From the NCBI RefSeq assembly GCF_003293745.1, contig NZ_PTLZ01000002.1, positions 310,001 to 374,000 of the forward strand: a DNA stretch of 64,000 nucleotides. The letters are read 5' to 3'. Position numbers and translations under genes: made by a program. The DNA is from Herminiimonas fonticola (GTDB taxonomy: Bacteria; Pseudomonadota; Gammaproteobacteria; Burkholderiales; Burkholderiaceae_D). This document shows, piece by piece, positions 42,016 through 52,026 of this stretch (position 1 is the first letter of the stretch; each line of letters opens with the position of its first letter). The notes beneath the pieces were generated by a model. The model made no database searches, had not been told where the DNA came from, and worked only from the letters and a program-made list of their open reading frames with translations.

Positions 42016-43485
42016 CTATTCCGGCAACGCTTCTTCGCGCCATTGCAAGCCGTCGCGGCCTATCAGTGCGCTGGCTGCTGCTGGACCCCATGTACCTGAG
42101 GCGTAAGGCAAAGGCTCGTTGCCTTCCTGTTCCCAATGACGCAACACTGGCTCCACCCATTCCCATGCGGCTTCCAGTTCATCGCTACGCATAAACAACG
42201 TCAGCTGACCGCGCAAGACGTCGAGCAGCAAGCGCTCGTAGGCATCCATGCGCGGAGTCTTGAAGGTTTCGGCGAAATCGAGTTCGAGTTCGACTGGTTT
42301 CAGGCGCATGCCATCGCCTGGTGTTTTTGCCATCAGGTTCAATTGCAAGCCGTCGTCCGGTTGCAGGCGTATCACCAGGCAGTTCGGTTGGAAGCTGCTG
42401 GTCGATTGCGCGAAGATAGAATGCGGGATGGCTTTGAAGCGCACCACGATTTCGGCCAATTGATCGGCCATACGTTTGCCGGTGCGCAGATAGAAAGGCA
42501 CGCCAGCCCAGCGCCAGGTATCGATCTCGGCTTTGACGGCGACGAAGGTTTCGGTATTCGATTCCGGGTTGGCATTTTTTTCCTGGCGATAGGCCGGGAC
42601 TGCCTTGCCTTCTACATGGCCGGCGCGATATTGGCCGCGCACGATGTTTTTGGCCAAGGCGGTAGGTGTGAATGGCTTTAGCGAGCGCAAGACTTTCAGT
42701 TTTTCATCGCGCACTGCGTCAGGGGTGACGGACAGCGGCGGTTCCATCGCGACGATACACAGCAACTGCAGCAAATGGTTTTGCATCATGTCGCGCAAGG
42801 CACCTGAAGTTTCGTAGTAACCCATGCGATTGCCGACGCCGATTTCTTCCGCAATCGTGATCTGCACGTCGGAAATCCATTCACGCCGCCACAACGGTTC
42901 GAACAAGACATTGCCGAAGCGCAGAGCCAGCAGGTTTTGCACAGCTTCCTTACCGAGGTAATGATCGATACGGAAGATCTGCGATTCCTTGAATACTTGA
43001 CCGACTTCCAGATTGATTTGCTTGGCGCTGGCCAGATCGCGGCCCAATGGTTTTTCCAGAACGACGCGAGAATTGTCTGTCGCCAATCCACGTTTGGACA
43101 AGTTGTGGCAAATCTTTGCGAACAGTGTAGGTGGGGTCGCCAGATAAAACACGCGGGTCAATGTTGCATCGGTACGCAATACATCGTTCAGCGGCTGATA
43201 CGTCGTGGCATCGGTTGCATCCAGCGACACGTAACGCACGCGTGCGCAAAATTTGTCCCAGGATGCCTGTGCGAATACTTTTTCATTGATATGCGGTCGT
43301 GAATTTTCATTCAGGGCATCGACGAATTCGGCATCGCTCCAGCTTTGACGACCTATGCAAATGATCTGCGCGGTGGGTGGCAAGTCGCCGGCACGGTCGC
43401 GTGCATACATTGCAGGAATCAGTTTGCGCATGGACAAATCGCCGCCGCCGCCAAACAGTACGAGATCAAAATCGGTAAGAGCCAT
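42016..43485 (-). CDS. zwf: Glucose-6-phosphate 1-dehydrogenase
   Basis: The 489-residue enzyme has the nucleotide-binding start LFGGGGDLSMRKLIPAMY (the usual GATGDL reads GGGGDL), the catalytic RIDHYLGKEAVQN with the substrate His, and EKPLGRD. It oxidises glucose-6-phosphate to 6-phosphogluconolactone, the first step of the Entner-Doudoroff and oxidative pentose phosphate routes. It lies 92 bp after pgi and 24 bp before hexR, so pgi-zwf-hexR is probably one operon. No pgl gene is present beside it. Confidence 0.96.
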   Translation of the reverse strand: MALTDFDLVLFGGGGDLSMRKLIPAMYARDRAGDLPPTAQIICIGRQSWSDAEFVDALNENSRPHINEKVFAQASWDKFCARVRYVSLDATDATTYQPLNDVLRTDATLTRVFYLATPPTLFAKICHNLSKRGLATDNSRVVLEKPLGRDLASAKQINLEVGQVFKESQIFRIDHYLGKEAVQNLLALRFGNVLFEPLWRREWISDVQITIAEEIGVGNRMGYYETSGALRDMMQNHLLQLLCIVAMEPPLSVTPDAVRDEKLKVLRSLKPFTPTALAKNIVRGQYRAGHVEGKAVPAYRQEKNANPESNTETFVAVKAEIDTWRWAGVPFYLRTGKRMADQLAEIVVRFKAIPHSIFAQSTSSFQPNCLVIRLQPDDGLQLNLMAKTPGDGMRLKPVELELDFAETFKTPRMDAYERLLLDVLRGQLTLFMRSDELEAAWEWVEPVLRHWEQEGNEPLPYASGTWGPAAASALIGRDGLQWREEALPE

Positions 43486-43577
43486 GATTATTTTTATTAA
43501 GTTTGTGTACTAAGTTGAGATGTGTGAATTTATATTTTTCAAAACATCCACAGTAAATGTTTTATTTGACCGCTTGA

Positions 43578-45233
43578 TTACAGTGCAGCCTTGGCGCGTG
43601 CAATCAAGCCATTGGTCGAGCTGTCGTGCTGCGCCGGTTTGGCTTGTTCCGTCAGTTCGGCGGCAATGTTCTTGGCGAGTATTTTGCCCAGTTCCACACC
43701 CCATTGATCGAAACTGTTGATGCCCCAGATTACGCCCTGTACAAACACCTTGTGTTCATACAACGCAATTAACGCACCAAGTGTGTTCGGGGTTAACGCA
43801 TCCATCAAAATAGTATTGCTTGGACGATTGCCGGGAAAGGTACGGTGCGGCAGCAGCTTTTCAATTTCGTCGTTCGGCAAACCTTGCTTCTGCATATCTG
43901 CGCGGACTTCTTCCGCATTCTTGCCACGCATGAAGGCTTCCGATTGGGCAAAGCAGTTTGCCAATAACAGAACTTGATGCGATTCAAGTTGATGTGACGG
44001 TTTCAACGCAGCGATGAAATCAACTGCCATGACGTCGGTGCCTTGATGCAGTAACTGGAAGTAGGCGTGCTGACCATTAGTACCGACATCGCCCCAGATA
44101 ATTGGACAGGTCGCCACATCGACTTTTGAACCGTCGACCTTGACGCGCTTGCCGTTACTTTCCATTTCCAGTTGTTGCAGGTAACCGGGAAACAGACGTA
44201 GATCCTGATGGTAGGGCGCTATCGAAATGGAATTGCTTTCGACAAAATTACGATTCCAGATGCCAATCAGGGCCAGAATCACGGGCAGATTTTTCTCTAG
44301 CGGCGTTTGCTGGAAGTGTTGATCCATCGCATGCGCACCAGCAAGAAACTCCTTGAAATTGTCTATGCCTATCGAGATGATCAGCGCCAAACCGATGGCT
44401 GACCATATTGAATAACGACCGCCTACCCAATCCCAGAACGGGAACATGTTTTCTGCGGCGATCCCGAATTCGGTCACCAGATCGAGTTGCGTGGATACTG
44501 CAACAAAATGCTTGTGCAGGTCTGCTTCGGTCGCGCTTCGTAGAAGCCATGCGCGAGCCGAACGTGCATTTGTCATCGTTTCCGATGTGCCAAAAGTTTT
44601 GGATGCGACGATGAAAAGAGTGGTCGCCGGATCGATGCGGGATAACAAGGCATCGAGATCGTGACCGTCAACATTCGAGACGAAATGCATGACGAGGCGT
44701 GAATGGCCGAATGAACGCAACGCCTGACAAGTCATTTTCGGACCGAGGTAGGAACCACCTATGCCGATATTCACGATGTCGGTAATTTCGCGGCCATCGT
44801 ATCCGCGCCATTCGCCTGAACGTACGCGCTCGGAAAATACACCCATCCTATCGAGGACTGCATGAATATCCGGAATGATGTCTTTGCCATCGAGCAGCAA
44901 TTGGTCGCTGCGCGGTCGACGCAAGGCGGTGTGCAAGACAGCGCGATGTTCTGTGCGATTGATTTCCTTGCCGGCAAACATCGCATCGCGTTGTGTTTCT
45001 ACCTGCGTCTCGCGTGCGAGATCGCATAGCAGTTGCATCGTTTTGTCGTCGACACTATTTTTCGAAAAATCGAGAAACAGGCCCGCGGCTTCAACGGATA
45101 ATTTGGTGAAGCGGGCAGGGTCTTGCGTAAAAAGATCGCGGACCTGCCGGTTTTTTGTTTCAACGTGATGCTGTTGTAGCGCTTGAAACGCAGCAGTAGC
45201 AATGAGCGTAGATGTTGGATTGGACGTGCGCAT
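43578..45233 (-). CDS. pgi: Glucose-6-phosphate isomerase
   Basis: The product is 551 residues from ATG 45233; a TTG two codons earlier is possible. Signature stretches are IGIGGSYLGPKM, SNVDGHD, KTFGTSETMTNARSA and NSFDQWGVELGK. In the usual WGEPGTNGQH motif the sequence reads WGDVGTNGQH: Asp382 sits where the catalytic base Glu is found in well-studied enzymes (codon 44088-44090). It interconverts glucose-6-phosphate and fructose-6-phosphate. A HexR-like site lies 47-63 bp upstream. It heads the pgi-zwf-hexR operon. Confidence 0.95.
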   Translation of the reverse strand: MRTSNPTSTLIATAAFQALQQHHVETKNRQVRDLFTQDPARFTKLSVEAAGLFLDFSKNSVDDKTMQLLCDLARETQVETQRDAMFAGKEINRTEHRAVLHTALRRPRSDQLLLDGKDIIPDIHAVLDRMGVFSERVRSGEWRGYDGREITDIVNIGIGGSYLGPKMTCQALRSFGHSRLVMHFVSNVDGHDLDALLSRIDPATTLFIVASKTFGTSETMTNARSARAWLLRSATEADLHKHFVAVSTQLDLVTEFGIAAENMFPFWDWVGGRYSIWSAIGLALIISIGIDNFKEFLAGAHAMDQHFQQTPLEKNLPVILALIGIWNRNFVESNSISIAPYHQDLRLFPGYLQQLEMESNGKRVKVDGSKVDVATCPIIWGDVGTNGQHAYFQLLHQGTDVMAVDFIAALKPSHQLESHQVLLLANCFAQSEAFMRGKNAEEVRADMQKQGLPNDEIEKLLPHRTFPGNRPSNTILMDALTPNTLGALIALYEHKVFVQGVIWGINSFDQWGVELGKILAKNIAAELTEQAKPAQHDSSTNGLIARAKAAL

Positions 45234-45279
45234 GGGCAATATATGCGATAGAAGTTGGATTTAACTATACAGCAAATTA

Positions 45280-45296
45280 TGGTAATTTCACTACAA
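45280..45296 (-). promoter_or_regulatory. HexR-like operator upstream of pgi
   Basis: On the minus strand the site reads TTGTAGTGAAATTACCA. It matches 14 of 17 positions of the site at 45511-45527 and fits the remembered HexR consensus TGTAATnnnATTACA in length and centre. It lies 47-63 bp before the pgi start. Confidence 0.6.
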
Positions 45297-45510
45297 ATAT
45301 ATTTCGTGTAAACAACGCGTCAAATCAAATGCGCGTTGCCGCTTATCTGTAGCTAGCCTGTTACGGATACGCTTAATGGGTGAAAGTTCAATCCGCTAGG
45401 ATGATTTGGCAAGTTTGCAGGATAATGGCGAAGAAGTGAATTTCCTGCGCGATTGCGTGTCGTATGCTTTCGTAGGAAAACCAAAAAAGATGATAGCTTG
45501 GCACGTTTTA

Positions 45511-45527
45511 TTGTAGTAAAATTTCAA
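45511..45527 (+). promoter_or_regulatory. HexR-like operator upstream of edd
   Basis: TTGTAGTAAAATTTCAA lies 22-38 bp before the edd start, where bound repressor would block transcription or initiation. It is divergent to the similar site at 45280, so one regulator could control both promoters. Confidence 0.6.
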
Positions 45528-45548
45528 AACTGTTTTCAAGGATTCCAT

Positions 45549-47462
45549 ATGCCGCTCAATCCCGTCGTGTCTGCTGTCACCGAGCGGATCATAGAGCGCA
45601 GTCGCCCTTATCGCGCTGCTTACCTGAATCAACTGTCGGATTCCATACAACAAGGCGTGCAGCGCAGCACCTTGTCCTGTACCAATCTTGCGCACGGCTT
45701 TGCAGCGTTTCCCGCCAACGACAAGCTGGTGTTGAAGCAGCAAAAGAATCCATCCGTCGCCATCATCTCGGCTTACAACGATATGTTGTCGGCGCATCAG
45801 CCCTATGAACGTTTCCCTGCAATCATCAAGGATGCGGTGCGCCAAGTCGGTGGCGTGGCGCAATTCGGCGGTGGTGTGCCGGCGATGTGCGATGGGATTA
45901 CGCAAGGGCAGCCTGGCATGGAGTTATCGCTGTTTTCACGCGATACGATCGCCATGTCGACGGCGATTGCGTTGTCGCACAATATGTTTGACGCTGCGGT
46001 TTATCTCGGTATTTGCGACAAGATCGTGCCCGGTTTGCTGATAGGTGCCTTGCATTTCGGCCATCTGCCTGCAGTGTTTATTCCTAGCGGTCCGATGACG
46101 ACGGGCATGTCCAATTCTGAAAAATCCAGAATCCGTCAGTTGTATGCGCAGGGCAAGATAGATCGCGAAGCCTTGCTGGAAGCCGAGTCCAAGTCGTATC
46201 ACGATGCCGGCACCTGTACTTTTTACGGCACTGCCAACAGCAATCAAATGCTGATGGAAGTGATGGGCCTGCATTTGCCGGGCTCAGCCTTTGTCACGCC
46301 GAATACGCCTTTGCGCGATGCCTTGACGGTACGCGCGGCGCAACGCGCAGTAGAGATCAGCGCGCAGGGAAAAACCTTTACTCCTATTGGCCGTTTGGTT
46401 GATGAAAAAACTATCGTCAATGCGATCATCGCCTTGCTGACGACCGGTGGTTCGACCAATCACACTATCCATTTAATTGCGATTGCAAAAGCAGCGGGCA
46501 TCGTGGTCGACTGGAATGATTTCGACAAATTGTCGGCGGTAATCCCATTACTCACGCGTATTTATCCTAACGGCGAAGCCGACGTGAATCATTTCCACGC
46601 GGCTGGCGGTACCGGTTTCGTGATTCGCGAATTGCTGGATGCAGGTTTGTTGCACGACGATGTGACGACCATACTTGGCAAGGGATTGCGCGCACATTGC
46701 ACCGAGCCTTTTCTTGATGGTGAGAAAGTCGTCTGGAAGCCAACTCCGGAAGTTAGTGCTGATGAAAACGTATTGCGCCCGGCCGACAGACCGTTTGCGC
46801 CGGATGGCGGCTTGCGACTGTTGACCGGCAATCTAGGTCGCGCCGTGATCAAGATTTCTGCAGTCAAACCGCAATACCATGTGGTTGAAGCACCAGCGAT
46901 AGTCTTTACGTCGCAAGAAGATTTCATGCATGCGTATCAGGATGGCAAACTGAATCAGGATTTCGTTGCCGTGGTGCGTTTCCAGGGGCCGAAGGCGAAT
47001 GGCATGCCGGAATTACATGCACTGACCCCCGCGCTAGGCAGTTTGCAGGATGCCGGTTTTCATGTCGCACTGGTGACAGATGGACGCATGTCCGGTGCGT
47101 CAGGCAAGGTACCGGCGGCGATTCATGTTTCGCCGGAAGTGCTGGCTGGCGGCCCATTGGGGCGCATACGCGACGGCGATATTATCCGCTTGGATGCGGA
47201 GGCCGGGACCTTGCAGGCTTTGGTCGATGAAGCGGAATGGCAGCAGCGTCCGCACGCATCTGCCGACCGCTCTTCGAACGTAGTGAGGATGGGGCGTGAG
47301 CTGTTTGCAATGTTCCGTTCATCGGTCAGTGTGGCAGAAGATGGCGCGACGACCTTTGCCTTGCCGCGTTTGATTGTGCCGACCGATACCGAGATCAATC
47401 TGCCGAAAGGCGATGCGGAACCTTTCAGCGATGAAGACACCCACGTTCAACAATCCATTTAA
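45549..47462 (+). CDS. edd: 6-phosphogluconate dehydratase
   Basis: From ATG 45549 the protein is 637 residues; the open frame upstream to 45453 is atypical and contains the operator. It belongs to the IlvD/Edd family: [69 protein letters not shown] with the [4Fe-4S] cysteines, and [15 protein letters not shown]. It dehydrates 6-phosphogluconate to KDPG. eda follows 9 bp after its stop, so the two form an operon. Confidence 0.95.
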   Translation: MPLNPVVSAVTERIIERSRPYRAAYLNQLSDSIQQGVQRSTLSCTNLAHGFAAFPANDKLVLKQQKNPSVAIISAYNDMLSAHQPYERFPAIIKDAVRQVGGVAQFGGGVPAMCDGITQGQPGMELSLFSRDTIAMSTAIALSHNMFDAAVYLGICDKIVPGLLIGALHFGHLPAVFIPSGPMTTGMSNSEKSRIRQLYAQGKIDREALLEAESKSYHDAGTCTFYGTANSNQMLMEVMGLHLPGSAFVTPNTPLRDALTVRAAQRAVEISAQGKTFTPIGRLVDEKTIVNAIIALLTTGGSTNHTIHLIAIAKAAGIVVDWNDFDKLSAVIPLLTRIYPNGEADVNHFHAAGGTGFVIRELLDAGLLHDDVTTILGKGLRAHCTEPFLDGEKVVWKPTPEVSADENVLRPADRPFAPDGGLRLLTGNLGRAVIKISAVKPQYHVVEAPAIVFTSQEDFMHAYQDGKLNQDFVAVVRFQGPKANGMPELHALTPALGSLQDAGFHVALVTDGRMSGASGKVPAAIHVSPEVLAGGPLGRIRDGDIIRLDAEAGTLQALVDEAEWQQRPHASADRSSNVVRMGRELFAMFRSSVSVAEDGATTFALPRLIVPTDTEINLPKGDAEPFSDEDTHVQQSI

Positions 47463-47471
47463 ATCAAAAAG

Positions 47472-48104
47472 ATGAATCAGCCCATGAACCTGCTTGAAAT
47501 TATGCGGAGCTCGCCGGTGATTCCGGTGATTGCGATTGATGATCTTGCACATGCAGTGCCATTGGCACGTGCATTGGTCGCGGGCGGTATCCGCGTACTG
47601 GAAGTCACCTTGCGTACCCAGCATGGTCTGGCTGCGATTCGCGCGATAGCCGAGCAAGTACCGGAAGCGATACTCGGTGTTGGCACCTTGACGCGACATG
47701 AAGATTTTGCTGCGGCACGCGATGCCGGTGCGATCTTTGGTGTGTCGCCGGGATTGACGAAAGATTTGATCGAGGGTTCTCGCTCCAGCGGTTTGCCTTT
47801 GTTGCCTGGCGTGATGACACCATCTGAAGTGATGAGTGCACGCGAGGCTGGTTTCCGTCAGGTGAAGCTTTTCCCTGCTGTGCCTGCCGGCGGTGTGGGC
47901 ATGTTGAACGCGATTGCCGGGCCGTTGCCGGATATGCTGTTTTGTCCGACGGGTGGAATTTCGCAAGAGACTGCGGCACAGTTCCTCGCTTGTAAAAACG
48001 TTGCTTGCGTCGGTGGGTCTTGGTTGACGCCTAAGGATGCGTTGGTAGCTGGAGATTGGGCGCGGGTTACCGCCTTGGCTAAGGCGGCTTCGGCGCTTAA
48101 ATAG
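47472..48104 (+). CDS. eda: KDPG aldolase
   Basis: The 210-residue enzyme has the Schiff-base Lys in FRQVKLFPA, the Glu in VLEVTLRT, and the phosphate-binding CPTGGISQET. It cleaves 2-keto-3-deoxy-6-phosphogluconate to pyruvate and glyceraldehyde-3-phosphate. Starts at 47472 or 47484 are both possible; neither has a strong ribosome binding site, which suggests coupling to edd translation. Confidence 0.95.
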   Translation: MNQPMNLLEIMRSSPVIPVIAIDDLAHAVPLARALVAGGIRVLEVTLRTQHGLAAIRAIAEQVPEAILGVGTLTRHEDFAAARDAGAIFGVSPGLTKDLIEGSRSSGLPLLPGVMTPSEVMSAREAGFRQVKLFPAVPAGGVGMLNAIAGPLPDMLFCPTGGISQETAAQFLACKNVACVGGSWLTPKDALVAGDWARVTALAKAASALK

Positions 48105-48137
48105 CATTTATTAATTAATTGTTTTCTCCGTGGTAAG

Positions 48138-48654
48138 TTGCCGGGGGTAGCCCGGCGGCTACTCACTTTTCTTGCTTCGCCAAGAAAAGTAAGCAAAAGA
48201 AGGCGACCGCACAGCCGCTGCCCTTCGGGTTCCCGTTTGTGCACATCAAAAAATGGGAAGCGAACGAAACTCGCTGCGCTCAGACAGCGTTCACTTCTTT
48301 ATCCATTTTCTGCTCCGCACAAACGGCAGCGTCACAGCGGTTGAACTTCAACGGCAGTTCAACCGCAACTTCCCAAACCAATTCAAGAGCAACCGTAGTC
48401 GTCACTTAAATAAGCGACGTTGTAGAAGTTGCCGTTGACGTTAATCGCATGTGACTTTGCCAAGGCAAGCGGTCGTCAGGCGGATAAAGAGCGCAAACCT
48501 GTTTGAGCCGAAGGCAAGTTTGTTTGTGCTCCCGACTGATGGTCGTTTGACTTGGGTACCCGCGCAGCGGGCAACGGCTTCTGCGTCGCCTTTCTTTGCT
48601 TTCTTTCTTTGGCGAAGCAAAGAAAGAAGGTGGCTGCCGGGCCACCCCCGGCAA
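48138..48654. repeat. 517-bp element with long imperfect terminal inverted repeats
   Basis: The left end begins TTGCCGGGGGTAGCCCGGCG and the right end, read in reverse, TTGCCGGGGGTGGCCCGGCA. Similarity continues for about 100 bp on each side (48138-48234 and 48554-48654), including a nested hairpin around CTTCGCCAAG and then GGCGAC...GCCG.TGCCC. The 320-bp centre is not obviously repeated and holds no convincing gene. Short frames through the arms translate to Arg/Lys/Ser-rich strings that I recall as common spurious ORFs in beta- and gammaproteobacteria. It may be a dispersed, MITE-like repeat. It fills most of the gap between eda and rpiA. Confidence 0.75.
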
Positions 48655-48820
48655 CTGAGCCTCATCGAAGAAAAACAGTTTCAATTATCACCAGACGCTG
48701 ACAAGACAGGGAAACATCCCTGAAAGCACCGATATATTCCCGCATTACATAATGCAAGCACCTCATCCGGTAAAATAGCGCCTTAGGCCTAATATCAACC
48801 ATCAATTTCCCGCATACGCC

Positions 48821-49492
48821 ATGACCCAAGATGAAATGAAACAAGCTGTTGCCCGTGCCGCAATCGAATATGTTGTTCCGGGTGAAATTATTGGGGTCGG
48901 TACCGGCTCTACTGCCAATTTCTTCATCGATGAACTGGGCAAGATCAAGGATAGGATCAAAGGTGCCGTGGCTTCGTCAGAAGCGACCGCACAACGTTTG
49001 CAATCGCATGGCATTACAGTGTTCGATTTGAATGATATCGATAGCATGTCGGTGTATATCGACGGCGCAGATGAGATTACAGCGACAGGCGCGATGATCA
49101 AGGGCGGCGGTGCGGCATTGACGCGTGAAAAAATTGTGGCCTCGGTTGCCAAGCAGTTTGTGTGTATTGCCGACGGTTCAAAATTGGTGGATTTGCTGGG
49201 TAATTTCCCGTTGCCGGTGGAAGTGATTCCGATGGCGCAAGCCGTGGTGGCACGCAAGCTGGCTGCGCTCGGCGGTGAGCCGCGTCTGCGTGTGAAGGAT
49301 GGCAAGCCTGTGGTGACTGACAACTGTTGCTACATTATCGATGTGCTGGGCTTGCGGATTCAAAACCCGGTAGAGCTGGAAGCGCAAATCAACGATATCG
49401 TTGGTGTTGTGACGGTTGGTCTGTTCGCACGCCGTGCTGCTGATATCGGCTTGCTGGGTACTGCTGACGGCGTGCAACGTCTGACGTTTTAA
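48821..49492 (+). CDS. rpiA: Ribose-5-phosphate isomerase A
   Basis: The 223-residue enzyme has [16 protein letters not shown], the catalytic region YIDGADEI (Asp) with [14 protein letters not shown] (Lys/Glu), and [10 protein letters not shown]. It interconverts ribose-5-phosphate and ribulose-5-phosphate; the latter is the substrate of RibB in this window. No clear ribosome binding site precedes the ATG. It is monocistronic, next to the carbon-metabolism cluster. Confidence 0.95.
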   Translation: MTQDEMKQAVARAAIEYVVPGEIIGVGTGSTANFFIDELGKIKDRIKGAVASSEATAQRLQSHGITVFDLNDIDSMSVYIDGADEITATGAMIKGGGAALTREKIVASVAKQFVCIADGSKLVDLLGNFPLPVEVIPMAQAVVARKLAALGGEPRLRVKDGKPVVTDNCCYIIDVLGLRIQNPVELEAQINDIVGVVTVGLFARRAADIGLLGTADGVQRLTF

Positions 49493-49498
49493 TTAAAA

Positions 49499-49529
49499 CA
49501 ACTGATAACTGTCATAGGCTTATCAGTTG
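49499..49529 (-). terminator. Hairpin between rpiA and the GGDEF-EAL gene
   Basis: CAACTGATAA (49499-49508) pairs perfectly with TTATCAGTTG (49520-49529). On the minus strand it is followed by TTTTAATT, so it suits the minus-strand gene better than rpiA, but may serve both. Confidence 0.6.
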
Positions 49530-49534
49530 CTGCA

Positions 49535-51649
49535 TCAAGAGTATTGCCGGATTCCTTCATGCAGCAGTTTGATGAATGCATGATTGGAAACCGGCTTGCT
49601 CATCAAATATCCCTGTCCCTCATTGCAGCCGTTTTTCAGAAGAAACTGAAAGTGTTCTTCAGTCTCTATACCTTCGGCCAGCACGGTCAGATTCAAGTTG
49701 TGCCCGAGTGAAATGATCGCCTTGATGATCGCGGCACTATCCGGATTGGTGGCGATATCGCGCACGAAAGATTGATCGATTTTCAAGGTATCGACCGGGA
49801 AACGCTTCAGGTAACTCAAACTTGAATAGCCGGTACCGAAATCATCCAGAGAAATTTTTACACCTAGTGCACGCAAGCGTGTCAGCAAGGAAAAGGATTT
49901 TTCGACATCGGTGGCCATCACGCTTTCGGTAATTTCCAACTCCAGATATTTCGCTTCCATTCCGGTTTCTGCGAGTATGCGCTCCACCAGTTCAACGATG
50001 TCCCCGCGTGCGAGTTGGCGTGGCGACAAATTGACCGAGACGGGAATAGGCGGGTGACCAGCAAGTTGCCAGGTGCGATTTTGTCTACATGCGGTGCGCA
50101 ATACCCACTCACCAATCTGGATAATCAGTCCGGTTTCTTCTGCGAGTGGAATGAAGTTGGCAGGGGAAACGGTACCTTCAGGACTGTTCCAGCGTATCAG
50201 GGCTTCCGATCCTATGATTTTTCCGCTGCCGAGATCTACCTTCGGTTGGTAGTGCAACACGAATTCATTGTTTGGAATGGCTTGGCGCAGACGATTCAAT
50301 AGCGCCAGGCGATCTGTCACGGTGTCGTTCATTTCCGCAGCAAAATACTGGAAGTTATTGCGTCCCAGCTCTTTTGCCTTGTACATTGCAGAATCTGCAT
50401 TCTTCAGCAGAGTTTCCACGTCGCGGCCATCATCTGGACACAAGGTGACGCCTATGCTGCAGGTAATGCGGAATTCCAGATCGTTCGCCATCCACGGTTG
50501 AGAAACTTCATGCAGTACTCGTTGCATGGTTTGTGTAATCGATTCTTCGTCGGGTTGGCTGGTCAGCAATAGTACAAATTCATCGCCACCTTGGCGCGCA
50601 ACGGTATCGCTTTCACGTAGACAGGACGTAAGACGTTGCGCAGTAATTTTCAGCAGCTCGTCGCCCACTTGATGACCGAGACTGTCATTGATGAATTTGA
50701 ATTGATCGAGATCGAGGAAGGCGATTGCCGTGATATTACTGTAACGCTCGGAGTGCAAAACCGCTTGTTGCATGCGATCGTAAAGCAGTGTTCGATTCGG
50801 CAAGCCGGTCAATGCGTCATGCGTAGCCTGAAACTGGATTTCCGCTTCATGCAATTTGCGTTCAGTGATGGCTTCTACCGTACCTTCATAAAATACCAGG
50901 TCGCCCGTACTGTTGAATACGGCGCGCGCGTTTTCAGAGATCCAGATTATTTCCCCGTCACGTTTGTAGATGCGTGACTCAAAATTGGTGACCACGCCAT
51001 TCTTCAGCATCAACTGCATGAATTCAATGCGACGCTTGGGTTCGACATAGACTTGATGCTCGATGTCTTTCAAGGTCGAGATTAAATCGTGCGGTGAGTT
51101 GTAGCCATACATGCGTGCCAGAGCAGGATTGACGGCAAGATAGCCGTTGCCTGGCGTGGATTGATAGATGCCCTCGATCGCGTTTTCAAAAATGCTGCGA
51201 TAGCGACGTTCGGCTTCGCGCAAGGCTTCGTCAGCTTGCCGACGTTCGGTAATGTCCTGGATAAAACCTTCGAGTACGTCCCACTGCTTGTTGTCATGCG
51301 AAATATTGGTGCCGCGTTCCCATACCCAACGCACTTCGCCATCGGCACGCACGATCCGGTATTCGATATCAAAGCGGCGATTGTTTTTTACGGCCGCGAG
51401 AACGGCATTCCGTACGAGATCCCTATCATCCGGATGCGTGATGTCATCGTATGAAACACGGCTGTTGAATAAAATATCTTCTTCCGGATGGCCGGTAAGT
51501 GCCAAACATCCTTCACTGACAAATTCCATCGTCCAGTGCGCGTCCAGCCGGCAGCGATAAACCATGCCTTCCAGATTGGCCAGCAGCGTGCCGAGCAAGC
51601 GGGCTTGTAATGTCGGGTCAGAAGGATGGGAGGGCATTGAAAGCAGCAT
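49535..51649 (-). CDS. PAS-PAS-GGDEF-EAL cyclic-di-GMP signalling protein
   Basis: The 704-residue soluble protein has two PAS/PAC sensor domains (about residues 20-140 and 145-270, each ending near DITERRQ or AITERKL), a GGDEF domain with RQGGDEFV (RQ rather than the usual RL/RW), and an EAL domain with complete catalytic residues: SEALIRW, NLSPRQ, EITES, DDFGTGYSS, LKID and AEGIET. Both synthesis and hydrolysis of c-di-GMP are possible; many such tandem proteins act mainly as phosphodiesterases. The start is ATG 51649, or ATG 51637 four codons later. No membrane segment is seen. Confidence 0.94.
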   Translation of the reverse strand: MLLSMPSHPSDPTLQARLLGTLLANLEGMVYRCRLDAHWTMEFVSEGCLALTGHPEEDILFNSRVSYDDITHPDDRDLVRNAVLAAVKNNRRFDIEYRIVRADGEVRWVWERGTNISHDNKQWDVLEGFIQDITERRQADEALREAERRYRSIFENAIEGIYQSTPGNGYLAVNPALARMYGYNSPHDLISTLKDIEHQVYVEPKRRIEFMQLMLKNGVVTNFESRIYKRDGEIIWISENARAVFNSTGDLVFYEGTVEAITERKLHEAEIQFQATHDALTGLPNRTLLYDRMQQAVLHSERYSNITAIAFLDLDQFKFINDSLGHQVGDELLKITAQRLTSCLRESDTVARQGGDEFVLLLTSQPDEESITQTMQRVLHEVSQPWMANDLEFRITCSIGVTLCPDDGRDVETLLKNADSAMYKAKELGRNNFQYFAAEMNDTVTDRLALLNRLRQAIPNNEFVLHYQPKVDLGSGKIIGSEALIRWNSPEGTVSPANFIPLAEETGLIIQIGEWVLRTACRQNRTWQLAGHPPIPVSVNLSPRQLARGDIVELVERILAETGMEAKYLELEITESVMATDVEKSFSLLTRLRALGVKISLDDFGTGYSSLSYLKRFPVDTLKIDQSFVRDIATNPDSAAIIKAIISLGHNLNLTVLAEGIETEEHFQFLLKNGCNEGQGYLMSKPVSNHAFIKLLHEGIRQYS

Positions 51650-52026
51650 ATTCAGATTTGGAAATTTGAGTCACGGACTGTTTTAAATGGATAGGCAATT
51701 TCTGGGACCATGACAATCTGCCTATGCATTTGCGTGACAGGGATAATTACTTCCCATGTAGCAATAAAGATGCCACGGCAAACAGCAAGCGCGAGCACTT
51801 AATTGGTGCAACGGAATGTGAGTTGAATGACAAGGAAGGCATTTTTCCGCTGAGCGCTTATTTTCTGGCGTAGCTTGTGCTGAGTGAGCCAAGTCTAATC
51901 TTTGCAGGGTGACGGCGACGCAGGTTTCAGGCGGGGGAGTAATGCGACCTGCTTAACTAACTAAAGGCTAGCAAGGTTGCTGGTCTTTATTGTTTTTGCT
52001 TGTGTTTATTACGCGAGCTATACGGA
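51650..52026. other. Intergenic region with a hairpin, no gene seen
   Basis: This 377-bp stretch lacks a convincing gene. At 51963-51988 an 11-bp stem (AAAGGCTAGCA with TGCTGGTCTTT, two G-U pairs) with a 4-nt loop is followed on the plus strand by ATTGTTTTT, like an intrinsic terminator. No plus-strand gene precedes it, and on the minus strand it lies 39 bp beyond the 56-residue gene, so it may end that gene or an unseen small RNA. Confidence 0.4.

Noticed and set aside
47319-48107. 262-codon frame antisense to edd and eda
   Set aside because: It is a shadow of two well-identified enzymes, with Arg/His-rich composition typical of antisense GC-rich frames.
48138-48723. Several short frames inside the inverted-repeat element
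   Set aside because: They differ between arms, are Arg/Lys/Ser-rich and lack proper starts; the DNA structure explains them.
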